Below, piece after piece: positions 46,190 through 57,999 of a DNA stretch of 64,000 bases (positions within the stretch are counted from its first letter, which is position 1; every line of letters starts with the position of its first letter). This DNA comes from Citrus sinensis. Its lineage: Eukaryota > Streptophyta > Magnoliopsida > Sapindales > Rutaceae. The notes below the pieces were generated by a model. The model saw nothing but the letters and a program-made list of their open reading frames with translations, did not search any database and had not been told where the DNA came from. The translations under genes were made by a program, and so were the position numbers. The stretch covers positions 6,257,501 through 6,321,500 of the forward strand of contig NC_068559.1 in NCBI RefSeq assembly GCF_022201045.2, written 5' to 3'.

Positions 46190-47888
46190 GTGGACCGGCG
46201 TCGGGCTCTGGTGAAAATCGCGGTTCTGAGGGGGCTGGGGTCCCTGATGAAGAGGGTGATGGTGAGGAGAGCAGACGCTTACCCCATTGACTACATTACT
46301 TGTGCCACCACCGACACTGACCTGCTTCGGCTAAGAAATCTTTACAATATCCCTGAGAAGGTTCTCCTTGTTATCCCTGGAAAAGGTGATGTCCCCAGTC
46401 GTCTTCCAAAAAAGTACGTGACAATGCATCTGGAGAGCTTCAAGTTAGGGGCTCGGTTGCCCCTTCAACCTTATTTTGCCAGGATATTAGGTGGCATGCA
46501 TCTGGCTCCAGGTCAGCTTCACCTGAACGGGTAGATGGTTCTTTCAGCCTTGTATGTGCTATGGGAAAGGTGTGAACTTGAGGAGCCTTCCCTGATGGAA
46601 GTAAAACATTAGTATCAACTGAGGAGCAGCCTAAAGGAAGCAGGCTTGTACTACTTCATGTCAAGCTCTGGGAAGAGGAAGCCTATCACCGGCTTTCCTT
46701 CCTCATGTAAAAACTAGAAGAATAAATTTTTCTTTGTTGGGGGAAACTGTTGTCCAACGATCCATTTGCTTGGTGGTGATATTCACCTTCCAATGTGTTT
46801 TGTCACCCCAAGTCGTTTATTTTTCTGCACACCTTATGTATCTAATCGTCACTTATTTTTTCTTTAACCTTGTTTATTCTTTCAGAGTCATGGGGTCTGA
46901 TCAAGAGACTTGATGACTATCAGCTGTTGAAAATGGAAACTGCTTTGGTGAACGCGTCTTCCCGTCAAGATCTTATGTCGTCAACAAATCTTGTCGGGTC
47001 ACGCCTAGTAGACGTAGCTGCCGGGATGGATAACAAGATCCTTAGTGCTATGTCTAGGAAACATTCTAGAGGATCAAGTAGCTCCAACAATCCCCCTCTT
47101 CTTTGAAGAAGAACAATATTGGTTCTTCTAAGACTCCGACTCCTACTCTGCCCCCTCCTCCACCTCGAAAGAATGGCAGGGAGAAGGTTAGCGACAAGAG
47201 TCCTGAGGTCAGTGTTTAATCTAGAGACCGATCCTTTCCTCTTCCGCATCGGGACCAGGGTGACTATCTGACCCCGTACCAGAGGGACTATGGCAAGTCA
47301 GTGGGACCCAAAATGGTCAAGGATATTGAAAGCATGAACTTTAGCGAATTAGCTAGTTCTGTTCAGAGGGTCTCTTTTAAGCTAGCTACTTTGGTTTCTT
47401 GCTACAAGAACAGGTCCACGCGCCATGAGAGGAGGCTTCAAGCTGATAACCAGGACTTGAAGAAAAAAGCTGAGTCTGCTGATCGCTCGAAGGAAAAGCT
47501 GCTTGATCTGCATAAGCAGATCATGGACCTGGAGGAGAAAGCGGCCATTGCTAAGTCCAACTCCTCCAAGCTTGAGAGCGAGTTGGGTGTCTTGAAGTCT
47601 GATCTCCAGGCTACTCAAAGTGAGCAAGATACATTGAAGATGGCCCTTGAGGAGCAAATCAAGTCCTTGAATAAGCAGGTAGCCGAGTTGAAAGGTAAAA
47701 CTGCTGAGGTGGACGATCGGCTGGATGCAGAGTATAACTCCGGGCTTGCCTTTTCCTATAAGTGCATCATGTTTGTGCTTAAGGAAGAATATCCAGAGCT
47801 TAATATGTGCAAACTGGAGGCGGGAGTGCAGAAATATATGGCAGGGGATAAGGGCCAAGGGGACCAGGATCAGGTTGAGGCTCCTTAA
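46190..47888 (+). pseudogene. antisense ORF block of the Tat-type element
   Basis: Read on the plus strand, opposite to gag-pol. The first part (46190-46534, continuing past a TAG) has DYITCATTDTDLLRLRNLYN, LPLQPYFARILGGMHLAPGQ and, after the stop, LYVLWERCELEEPSL and GLYYFMSSSGKRKP; this resembles the putative gypsy-type transposon domain found beside Tat elements. The second part (47301-47888, 195 codons) is a long coiled coil (KLATLVSCYKNRS, then heptads rich in Lys/Glu/Leu, ending in VLKEEYPELNMCKLEAGV). At least one stop replaces a likely Trp and the two parts are in different frames. Antisense ORFs are known in Tat relatives such as Grande; their role is unknown. Confidence 0.75.
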
Positions 47889-48238
47889 GGTGTGGTACAG
47901 GAGGAGGAAGCAGGGGATCGTGCTCTGGAAGCAGGTCAGGGGTCAACGCCTGCTCTTCCAGAAGCCGCTGGTCCTCCTTTTTCCGAGATTGCTGATCCTT
48001 CTCCTTCTGAGGCTGCTGACCTTTATAATCCTTAGGCTTGCTTTTTATGTAAATTCTGAATTTTTTGTTTGTTTACAAACATCTGAATGTTTATAAACCT
48101 TTGATGCTTTCCGGTTGCTTTCTTGCCCTAGTTTTGCTTACGGGTTGTTTCTGCAAATTACCTTAAAAATATGTTTGCTTGTCTTGAGTGATCAAGGAAA
48201 AATAGGCGATTCCTTGCCTTAACGATTTCGTAGAATTT

Positions 48239-48575
48239 TGCCTGTTGGTCCTTTAACGACCGAGCAGGAAGAGACACTTGCTTGCTTTAACAACTTAATA
48301 GTCTTTGCCTGCTGGTCCTTTAGTCGACCGAGCGGAAATAGGCTTTTGCTTACCTTGACCAATTTAATGGATTTTGCCTGTTGGTTCTTTAGTCGACCGA
48401 GCAGGAATAAGCACTTGCTTGCCTTAATAAATTTAATGGATTTGCCTGCTGGTCCTTGAGGCGACTGAGCAGGAATAGACACTTGCTTGCCTTAATAAAT
48501 TTAATGGATTTGCCTGCTGGTCCTTGAGGCGACCGAGCAGGAATAGACACTTGCTTGCCTTAATAAATTTAATCT
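48239..48575. repeat. ~68-bp tandem repeat, five units, in the Tat-type element
   Basis: Units start TGCCTG(T/C)TGGT at about 48239, 48306, 48376, 48443 and 48511 and contain CGACCGAGCAGGAA and CTTGCTTGCCTTAATAA. The last two are nearly identical and the first ones more diverged. They sit between the pol stop and the antisense ORF block, where Tat/Ogre elements often carry such repeats. Confidence 0.92.
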
Positions 48576-48714
48576 AACCAGGGAGCTTTGTGCTGAATTA
48601 ATCTTCATTAAACTTTCCATGGATTACAAGAGGTGAAATACATGCGTGTGCTACAATTCATCATGCACTTAACAGAAATAACTTAGCGGAATAAAACTTG
48701 GTAAAGCATTTCAC

Positions 48715-51700
48715 TTACTGGAAATATTTCTTCAAGTGCTCAGCATTCCACAACTTCTTCACATCTCGTCCATCTAGGTAAGTCAGCTTGTAAGCTCCAA
48801 GGCCAATTGTTCGTACTACCCGGTACGGGCCCTCCCATTTTGGGCCAAGAACGCCATGATTAGGATCTCTTGTGTTTTGGTTCACTTTTCTAAGTACCCA
48901 ATCTCCTGCTCGGAACTGCCTCATGCGTACATTCTTGTTGTAGTAGCGCATGATTCTTTGCTGGCATTGGGCCACTCTCTGCGAGGCCCCTTTTCTCTTT
49001 TCTTCCAGCAGGTCCAGGCTTATGTAGATCTGCTCGTTATTTTGTTCCTCGTTGAAATACTCTGTCTGATGTGTTCCCACCCCGATTTCTGCTGGGATTA
49101 CTGCCTCATGACCGAAAGCTAAGGTGAACGGGTTTCTCCCGTGGCAGTTTTGTGGGTTGTCCGGTAGGCCCATAACACTCCTGGTAGCTCGTCGACCCAA
49201 GCTCCATTCTTCTCTCCCAGCCTTGTTTTCAGGAGTTTCTTTATTACTTTGTTGGCTGCTTCTACCTGTCCGTTTGCCTGGGGGTGTGCCGGGGTACAAA
49301 ACTTCAGATCTACACCCAAGTTTTGGCAAAATTCTCTGAAGTTGTGGTTGTCAAACTGCCTCCCATTGTCTGTTATGATGGCATAGGGGATCCCGTATCT
49401 ACAAATGATATTCTTCCAGATAAAATCCGTTATCTTTCTCTTCATGATTTGACTGAGGATTCGCACTTCTACCCATTTAGTAAAGTAATCTATAGTCGCA
49501 ATTGCATGTGTTGCGGCTTCTCGGCCTTTGCATAATGGGCGATTCAGGTCAATTCCCCACTGGGCAAAAGGCCATGGAGATGACATAGCGGTTAGCCTTT
49601 CTGGGGGCTGAGCGGGAATCTTCGAGAAGCTTTGACAGACTTTGCAGTTTTTTGCCATCCCCCTCGCATCTTGGTGCATAGTTGGCCAAAAGTATCATTG
49701 CCGAAGTGCCTTGAAGGGCAAAGTCCTTGCCCCCGAGTGGTTGCCGCATATTCCTTCATGAATCTCCTTTAGCACATAATTTACTTCCTCGTCATCCAAA
49801 CATCTCAAAAGGGGTAAAGTGAATCCTCGGCGGTAGAGTACCCCATCGAGTAGCATATACCTTGCTACCCGACATTTCAACTTCCTTGCTTGCTTCCTGT
49901 CCTCTGGTAAAATGCCATCGCGGATGTATGAGAGAATCGGGTCCATCCAGGATTTTTCGGTGCTCACCCGCATTATTTCTACCTCATCTTCTATGCTTGG
50001 CGAGGTCTTTACTTCTAATGGAACAGACTTGGGTAACTTTGGATCCGTAATTACGGCAATTCTAGTCAATATATCTGCTCAGTAGTTTTCATTCCGGCAT
50101 ATATGCTTTATTTCTACTTCTTGGAAAAGCCCAACCATCTGCTTTGCCTTCTTCAAATAAAGCTCTATATTCTCTTCTTTTGCTTGGAATTGTTCACTGA
50201 GCTGATTACAGACTAACTGGGAATCTGCTCGGATTTCTATCCTTTCTGCTCGTAGTGCATGTGCTAGCCCAAGCCCAGTGATGAAGGCTTCATATTCGGC
50301 TTAGTTATTTGCGAGCTGGAATTTGAACTTTACTGCATAGGATACCTCGGCCCCTTCTGGACTTCGTATTACTACTCCTGCTCCGGACCCCTGTTCACTA
50401 TGTGACCTATCAACCATTACCAGCCACACCCCCATTGGTTTCTTCTGTTCAACTGGTTGCTCCTCCTGAACTTCTTCCCCTAGTTCAATACGGTCAACCA
50501 TAAAATCGGCCAGGGCTTGGGCTTTGATTGCTCCTCGTGGTCTGTAAGATAGGTCGAATTCGCTCAGCTTTACAGACTATTTTACTAGCCGGCTAGATGC
50601 ATCTGGTTTTTGGAGCATTTGCCGAAGAGGTTGATCAGTCATCACTACTATCGGGTGGGCCTGAAAATATGGTCTGAGCTTGCATGCTGCCGTTATTAAA
50701 GCGAGCGCCCATTTCTCCATCAGTGGATATCTAGTTTCTGCGTCCACCAGGGCCTTGCTAGTGTAGTACACAGGGTGTTGCTTTCATTCTTCTTCTCTGA
50801 CTAATCCCGAGCTGGTAGCCCATTTAGAGACAACCAAGTACAAATACAGCTTGTCACCTTCTCTTGGAGTCGATAGTAATGGGACACAGGCAAGATATTC
50901 CTTCAGTTGCCTGAATGCCTCCACACATTCTGATGTCCACTCCATTTTCCTCCCTTTCTTTATGGTTTGGAAGAAAGGGTGACATTTATTCGTGGCTCGT
51001 GAGATAAACCGGTTCAATGCTGCCAACTTTCCTGTAAGGCTCTGCACCTCCTTAACTGTTCGGGGGGACTTCATTTCTGTTACTGCCCATATTTTTTTCG
51101 GGTCGGCCTCGATCCCTCCGTGGTTCACTAGGAACCCCAAAAATTTACTCGAGCTAACTCCAAATGCACATTTCTCTGGATTCAACTTTATTTGGTATTT
51201 CCTCAGCAGTTCGAAGGTCTCTTCCAAGTGTTTCACATAATCCATCGGTTCTTTAGACTTCGTGATCATATCATCCACGTATACCTCCATAGTGTGATCG
51301 ATCAATGGCTTGAAAATCTTATTCACCAACATTTGATAGGTAACCCCTGCATTTTTTAGGCCAAAGGGCATCACCATGTAGCAAAACAAATCTATGTTAG
51401 TTATAAAGGTGGTACTCTCCTCATCTTTCTCGTCTATGGGTATCTGGTTGTATCCTGAAAAGGCATCCATGAAGTTAAGTAGACTATGACCCGCCGTTAA
51501 GTCAACCAATTGATCTATTTTAGGTAGGGGAAAGCCATCCTTTGGGCATGCCTTGTTAAAGTCTGTAAAATCTACACACATTTTCTATTTCTCGTTGGCC
51601 TTTTTTACCAACACTACATTGGAAATTCACTCCGGATATTTAGCCTCCTTTATGAATCCTGCTCTCAACAGCTTTTTTACCTCGGCATTTATGGCCTCAT

Positions 51701-52457
51701 ACATTTCCTGGTTAAAGCACCTATTTTTTTGCCTCACCGGTCTTGCCCCTTTCCTGATTGCCAACTTGTGGCAAGCTATCCCGGGATTAATTCCTGGCAT
51801 GTCCTCATGCTACCAGGCAAATATATCTGCATGGGACTGTAGGCACTTCACCAGCTCACCTTTTATTGCCTCGCCCAATCCTGACCCGATCCTTACCACT
51901 CTACTCGGGTTACTCTTGCTCACCAAAACCTCCTCCAGTTTCTCAGCTGGCTCCTGGTGACCCTTTTTAGAATCTCCTCGGTTATCCAAAGTGGTAACTT
52001 GTAATGTTTCCTTGACGGCTGTAGCGTAGCAACTTCTTGCCATTCTCTGATCATCTTTTACTACGCCCACAACCCCGTTCACTTTGTATTTCAACGCCAG
52101 ATAATGTGTGGATATAACGCATTGGCTTACCCTCATGAAAGGTCGCCCCAGTATCATCTGGTAAGGGCTTTTCTCTTCCACTACTATAAAGTCCAGCATC
52201 ACTGTCTTTTCAAATGGTTTCGTTCCCACAATAATCGGCAGCTCGATGATCCCCATGTGGGTCAACCGTCCTCCTCCAAATCCCTTCAAAGATGTGTTCG
52301 CTCGTTCCAATTTCAAATATGCAATTCCCATATCGTTTAGGGCCGACTTAAATAGTATGTCGACCGAGCTGCCCGTATTCACCAGCATTCGTCGGAATTC
52401 TTTACCCGCCACTATCGCCCTAATCACCAGTGCATCCTTATGAGGGTATAAGACACC
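48715..52457 (-). pseudogene. defective gypsy pol: protease, RT, RNase H x2, integrase
   Basis: One frame with several stops from 52427 down to about 49120, then one frameshift and a final frame to 48715. The protease (about 52420-52000) keeps ILGRPF, but its active-site aspartate is asparagine (VNTGSS). The reverse transcriptase (51581-50990) keeps DAFSGYNQIPI, MPFGLKNA and the YVDD catalytic pair. The first RNase H follows (VYYTSKAL, EKWALAL). A second one starts at GVWLVMVDRSHSEQGSGAG (about 50420) and runs to about 50080. The integrase has an H2C2 zinc region (HEGICGNHSG, KNCKVC) and D, D, E in WGIDLN, ITDNGRQFD and GQVEAANK. The C-terminal LGPKWEGPYRV and LWNAEHLKKYF end the protein. Internal stops make it non-functional. 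Confidence 0.93.
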
Positions 52458-54404
52458 CTATTCATCATCATCCGTCCACATAATGGGAACTTGCCTTACT
52501 TTTGCCCTCTTGGCTGTTGGCAAATTGAAAAGCACCTCTTTGCTAGTCAGAGCATATCTCCCATAATGTTTCCGTGCCCTGTTCGAATCTCCAGCCAATG
52601 TCGGCCCTCCTGCTATCACCCGGATAGTTGGCTGCTCACGCTCTAGACTCCTCTCAACTCCATCATCCAGCGTATATTGTGATTCAATGATAGGGGACAC
52701 TCCATCTACATATTCATCCAAGTACTGGTTCCTCATCAAGTCCTCCACCTGAGTCTTCAGGTCACGACACTAGCTGATAGTGTGACCATGAGTGTCGTGG
52801 AATTTACAGAATTTGCTTTTATCATGTTTGTGAGCGGGCTTGGTTACAAGGGCTGGAGGGTACATCAGGATTCGTCCCTCGATCCTCTCATACAACCCCT
52901 CTATAGAGACTTTCAATAGGGTATACTGCTTATACGCCAAGCTTCGAACAATCAGTTGGACCGCTCGGCTCTCATGGATATCGTCCCGGGCTGGTATTGT
53001 AGGTAGCTGGTTTGGTCGACCAGCCCTGGGGTTAACTGCATGCAATGCCCTGGGAGCGTTGTGATAAGGATGGACAGCCATCTACCGAAATTCTCGTTGT
53101 CGCTCCAGGAATGGGAAGCGTTGAGGCTGAGCTCGACTGTGTTAGAACTGTTGTGGTCTTTGGGATATGGGATAAGGGTGAGGCCGAGCTGATATTCCTC
53201 CCATTACTGATGGTTCCCCTAGCTCACTTTCCTGACCCGCTCCCACTCAGGGTTCTCTTTTCCTTTCGCCTCAGCTCCTCTAGCTGTTCACTTTTTATCC
53301 TTGCCATTTTTTTCTATTCAATTTCTATGTCTCTCCCCGCCTGGTCATACCTCGCCGAATAATTCTGAACGATGAGACTTCTCAAGTTGTACCATAATCG
53401 GCCTATTCTCACACCCTCTTTTAATCCCCTCAATGCCTGCGGGTGATTGAAAGCTCTCAGATCAAACACGACCCGATGGTATCTTTTCACAAAATCCCGA
53501 AGGGATTCGTTTTCCTCCTGCTTCATCCCCACTCCTTCATATCGTCCTCTGGGGCTACCGCTCCTCGGAACTGCTCGGCCAACTCTTGGTACATCTGCTC
53601 ATATCCCCTTATACTTCCTCGTGGCAGCTTACGGTACAATTCTCGGGCTCGTCCCTCTAGTGTCAATGGGAACACCCTGTACCTCTGAGCTGATGTCAGC
53701 CCCTGCACACCTGTCATGTCATTGAAACGCTCAATATGCACTAACGGGTCACTTATCCCGGAGTATTTGAGGTCAGGAAATCAAAAATCTCTTGGGATTA
53801 CGGTACCCATGATCTCGCCTGATAGTGGAGATTCTTCATCCAGCATTATCCTCCAGCTCGGGGGCTTTCTCTTGCCCTGGATCTCATCCATCACCTGCGC
53901 TAACCTGCGTACCTCACCCTTCAATTCTAAAGCACGGTCAGGGTCGTGCGCAACTATCTGATCTCGCTCCTGCTCGGCATTATGCAACCGCTGTCTGAGC
54001 TCACCTTCATCAATATTCGCTCCTCGACCATCAATTTCCAGAACCTGCCCAGAGTGAGACTGATCTCTTCCTTTATCCACGCGCTCTCCTGGGATCCGAC
54101 CTGCACTTCTATGGGGATGCACCCCATAGGGTTGGTCTACCAGCGGAGGGATCTCCTCGGTTTTACGTCTCTATAGGCTGGGTTCCGCCACGGCTTTGTC
54201 TCTCACCATGGTGGTCTCACAGTCCTTTCTCCACTCATCCCTCAACTCATGCAATATAGCAGTGAGAGTCTCCATTTACTTCTCCATCTGTTCCATTCGA
54301 TCTTGCATAATCCTCTCTCTAGCTTCATTTGCGATCTCTCGGAGAGTGATCGTTTCACTAGTTTCATTGTCGCCACCTAAGGCATCATTCTTTGTCACAT
54401 CCAT
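52458..54404 (-). pseudogene. defective gypsy gag
   Basis: The start ATG at 54404 gives MDVTKNDALGG, then stops and several frame changes. Recognisable pieces are FNDMTGVQGLTSAQRYRVFP, GRARELYRKLP, MGMKQEENESLRDFVKRY, RAFNHPQALRGLKEGVR and, near 52790-52850, KFCKFHDTHGHTIS followed by a stop and CRDLKTQVEDLMRN, a zinc-knuckle-like motif of Tat gag. The C-terminal linker to protease (52748-52458) is open and ends at a TAG. Confidence 0.88.
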
Positions 54405-54463
54405 AGCTGATCGTTCGCTGCTCTTCTGATGACTACTAACTTAGTGGTAGCTTTTTATCCAGC

Positions 54464-54481
54464 TCCCCACAGACGGCGCCA
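54464..54481 (-). promoter_or_regulatory. gypsy primer-binding site
   Basis: On the minus strand TGGCGCCGTCTGTGGGGA lies directly after the right-hand LTR, spaced by a few T. This is the primer-site form typical of Tat-type elements. Confidence 0.85.
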
Positions 54482-54484
54482 AAA

Positions 54485-55208
54485 TATTGATGCTGAAATC
54501 TGCTCGCCCTTCGCCTGACCAGATCTTTTCACCAACGTTTATGTGCTCTATAGAGAAGATGTCACCTTCTTCCTGTTTCAACGATTGCCTGAGTCCGTGG
54601 GGTTGGAATCACCCTTTCTCCTCTTTCTAAGCCTGCATTCACAAAAATAGATCAGAGACGCCGGTGGTTTTACTGGCATAAATCCTTCGATACTTAAGTT
54701 AGCACAAGATATTTACGGAAAAACAATGTAATCTAAATTGTATGATTTCTTGTAATGCTCTCAAGAATTTGTATGGAATGTGATCTGGTTTCAATTTGAC
54801 AGAGTTTTCCCTTTTACCCTTAATTTTTCTCCCCTTTTTTCATCAGTCTCCTGGCTTCTTATAGCCGTTGCCCCACGTTTCTGCGTATTCTTCATGCCCC
54901 CCTTTTTCCGGTGATGGCAGACCCTCATGGGTCTGCAACCACTGGATCGTGGGTAAACGTGGGATGCCATGTTCTTCCCAACGGTTCGGGGCATAGCGAA
55001 ACTGTCGCGATTTCGTGAGATCGTGTGCCCTTTCTTTGGGTGATGAGCATCTTGCCGATATATATCTCTGGTCGGTGGTTGTCTCTAGTCGGCACTTGCC
55101 TGTATAAGATGTTTTGCCAGGACTCTCTTCGTGCCCTTCAGCTGAGGAGATTCGCCTCAGGGTGAGAGATGAGGGCATGGCTGAGCTGGTACTTTTCATT
55201 ACTCAACA
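54485..55208 (-). repeat. gypsy 5' LTR, full length
   Basis: 724 bp, ending on the plus strand with ...CATTACTCAACA before the GTAGT duplication. The part 54485-54886 is shared with the left LTR. Confidence 0.9.
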
Positions 55209-56279
55209 GTAGTCAAGATTTCTCAGTATCTTGGTGGAAGGAATTATGAGCAGTGAGATTATAAATTAACAATATAGAATTTGTACAACACATCTTGACA
55301 AGTTTTCGGAACTTGATTATAGAATTCTCTGGTTAGAGTATGTCAACATAATTAGTATGTTGAAAATAATCTTTAGAAAAAACCAGCAAGTGTTAAGGAA
55401 CAAGATGTAATTAAATTGATTGGACAGTTGAGATATCAATTTAATTAGCGATGTGGTACAAATGATTGTTCAGTAAGGAAATCAATGTGGTATGGATCGA
55501 ATTATTATTCGAGAACATTATCCTAGATAGCATTCAATTATAGAGGTTAGTTCCAATCTTTTAGTGGAGTAGATTTTGAATTAAATAATTGGGCTAGTTT
55601 AATTACAGACCTAATTATGGTTGCCACTATTGTATGTACCCATATGATCCCCAGGTTAGCTAATTTAATTAACTGTACCACTACTGGATTAATAAGCAAG
55701 ATAACTAGCTATTAGGGTTCAAAGTCTAAATTTATTATTTAGTGAGATGCTCCATTTAATATACTTGTGTGTAAGGGGTCTTGTGTTATTTTACAAGGTG
55801 GGCCCCTATAACAAGAACAAGTAACACCACTTTTAGTTTTTATTTTTTTTAAAGTTAAATCAAATTTGATTTAATAGAATTAAAAAAAAGAATATAAAAA
55901 TAGAGCCTAGGGTTTTCAACCAAATAAAGATATAAAAGGGTTTGTTTTCTCTAAAAGGAGAGAGTAGCCACAATATACAAATCAGAGGATAGAGTTTTTC
56001 TTTCTAACTTTGAGAGGAAAAATTTTCTCTTGCTAGTTGCTTTTAGCAGTGATAAAGGTACGCACACGTCAAGTGCAGATCTAACTTGAGTCATAACCTG
56101 AAAGATCATTGGTGACAGATCATGATCTAATAAGATTGGTGGTTACGAATCGTGATATGGGAGCCTAGTTTACTTCAATGAAAAAAGAAAGGTACAATTT
56201 CTAGATTATGTTAATTTTATATATTGTATAAGAATTGTGATCCAAATATTTCCACTGTAAAATATTTTTTAATCCAACA
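55209..56279 (+). repeat. second half of the copia 5' LTR
   Basis: Continues the LTR that begins at 45266 and ends with TCCAACA, the inverted match of its TGTTGGGA start. The copy of GTAGT at its left edge is one side of the gypsy target duplication. No gene. Confidence 0.85.
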
Positions 56280-56281
56280 AT

Positions 56282-56292
56282 TGGTATCAGAG
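56282..56292 (+). promoter_or_regulatory. copia primer-binding site
   Basis: TGGTATCAGAG two bases after the LTR end, complementary to the 3' end of initiator tRNA-Met as in most plant copia elements. Confidence 0.9.
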
Positions 56293-57999
56293 TAATCTCA
56301 TATTAATATATAGAGTTACTATATGAAATCAATCTCTTGTATTATGTGTATAAGATGAGTGGCACAAATTTTATATATTATTTAATTATGTTAATGAATA
56401 TAATTATTGAGCATATTGAAGGTTATCTCAATTCATGGTTAGATATTTATTTGTATCAATTTTATGGATTTATAACAAGAGAGGTGGTCAATTTTCACCA
56501 TATTTCTCTCTTGATTATTTTAATTTCTTGTTATTAGATTCTTAATTTGAAAACCATTTATGGTATAGGAGTTCTTGTAAAAATTATTTTTATTATAAAA
56601 TAATGTAAAGAAAACAAAGAAAAGTTGATGGCGGCAAGGAGAAGAAGAAACGGCAGCTCCTCTGGAATTGGCAGCCAAAAGCATGAAGGGATGGACGGTT
56701 TCTTTTGGAGTTTTTCATGAGACACCCTATTTTCTTACTAATTTGTGTGTTCTGTCAAAGTTTGAAATTTGGTAGCATTTAATTCCAACAATATATGCTG
56801 GTGGCGACTGAAAGAAAAATAAGTAATTTATGGTTTTGCGTTTATACCCCATGACAGCCTACAGCTTCACTATTTTATGGTTCAGCCTAAGTATTTTGGG
56901 TTTTAGGCAGAAAACTTTAAATTTATTTATATTAGATCCAAGCCCATTAATTGCTATCAATTGGATAATATAAATAGAAATTTAATAAGCTCAATAGTTA
57001 TTATTTGTCTAAATTTATTTATATTGTTCCCAAGCTCATTTAAGGGATTTCAAAATTGGGTTATATAAATGAAAATTTAGTAGATCAATAATAAAATTTA
57101 TTTGGCTCAAGAATTTTTGAAGATAAATTTTGGCTTATTTTATTAAACTAATTGGGTTAGGATTTTATAAAAAAAAGGTATTTAAAAATAAGACCTAATA
57201 GAATTTTTTTTTAAAAGGTGCCCAAATTTAAATTTAAAAATTGAACCAAGGATAAATTTTAAAAGCCCAAAAGTCCCCAAACCAATAGTTATGGATAAGA
57301 GCAATACAAGGAAAAGAAAAAAGAAAGGCCCAATAGATGTTAGGCTTATAGATTAAGTCGATTTTTTCTTAGGAAAACTATGAATTGTGATTGTTTAATT
57401 GCTTTTATCTATATGTTATGTTTGGTTGATAACATGCTATGATAACATGTCATATAGAATAAGAAATGCCACTTTATGCATCATAATATTGGTATTATAC
57501 AATATATGCCATCTATAGATTATGAATATATATATATACACCTCGACTTTATGATACGGTATTGCTCCCTATGGAGGGTATATATATTAAATATTTTATT
57601 TGATGAACTTCTTTACAGATAAGATTGAAATATTTTTCAATCTTTTGATCACCTTAACGATGGCTGCATGATATGAAAGACACGTAGATTGAAACAATAG
57701 TTATACACTCAACAAAAATTTGATATTAGCCTTCCCAACGAAGATATGTTAACAAATTTTGGCCCTAAAAGATAACGATAATTATTTATCATGTTTCGAC
57801 ATGAAAGTAAATAATCTAATGGTTAATTGGGTTTTGTAAGTGTAGGCATGAATTCCCCAATGGATAGCTTGCCAAAGCGATATTAGATTATCGTTACAAT
57901 AAAATAAAATGCATTTGTGATTTTTTACATTTTAGATTATTTATTGTGAACATTATTTGTTTCAAAGTGTTTATGCATGTCTATTTTATTTTTCAGAAA
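56293..57999. other. copia leader region
   Basis: 1.7 kb between primer site and gag without a convincing frame. Repeated phrases (TAAATTTATTTATATT, ATTGGGTTATATAAAT) occur at about 56920-57080. A long untranslated leader or an internal insertion is possible. Confidence 0.5.

Larger units (their letters stand above)
45741..55213 (-). mobile_element. Ty3/gypsy Tat-type retrotransposon inserted in the copia LTR
   Basis: The element spans 45746-55208 (9.46 kb) on the minus strand, flanked by the 5-bp duplication GTAGT (45741-45745 and 55209-55213). Its 5' LTR is on the right (54485-55208, 724 bp). The 3' LTR on the left keeps only about 395 bp (45746-46140). In element order it holds primer site, gag, protease, reverse transcriptase, RNase H, a second RNase H, integrase, a tandem-repeat block and an antisense ORF region. 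The dual RNase H, TGGCGCCGTCTGTGGGGA primer site and antisense ORF place it in the Tat/Ogre group of plant Ty3/gypsy elements. Stops and frameshifts make it defective. Confidence 0.93.

Noticed and set aside
47382..47858. 158-codon minus-strand frame opposite the coiled coil
   Set aside because: It mirrors the plus-strand coiled-coil frame, whose heptad pattern is clear.
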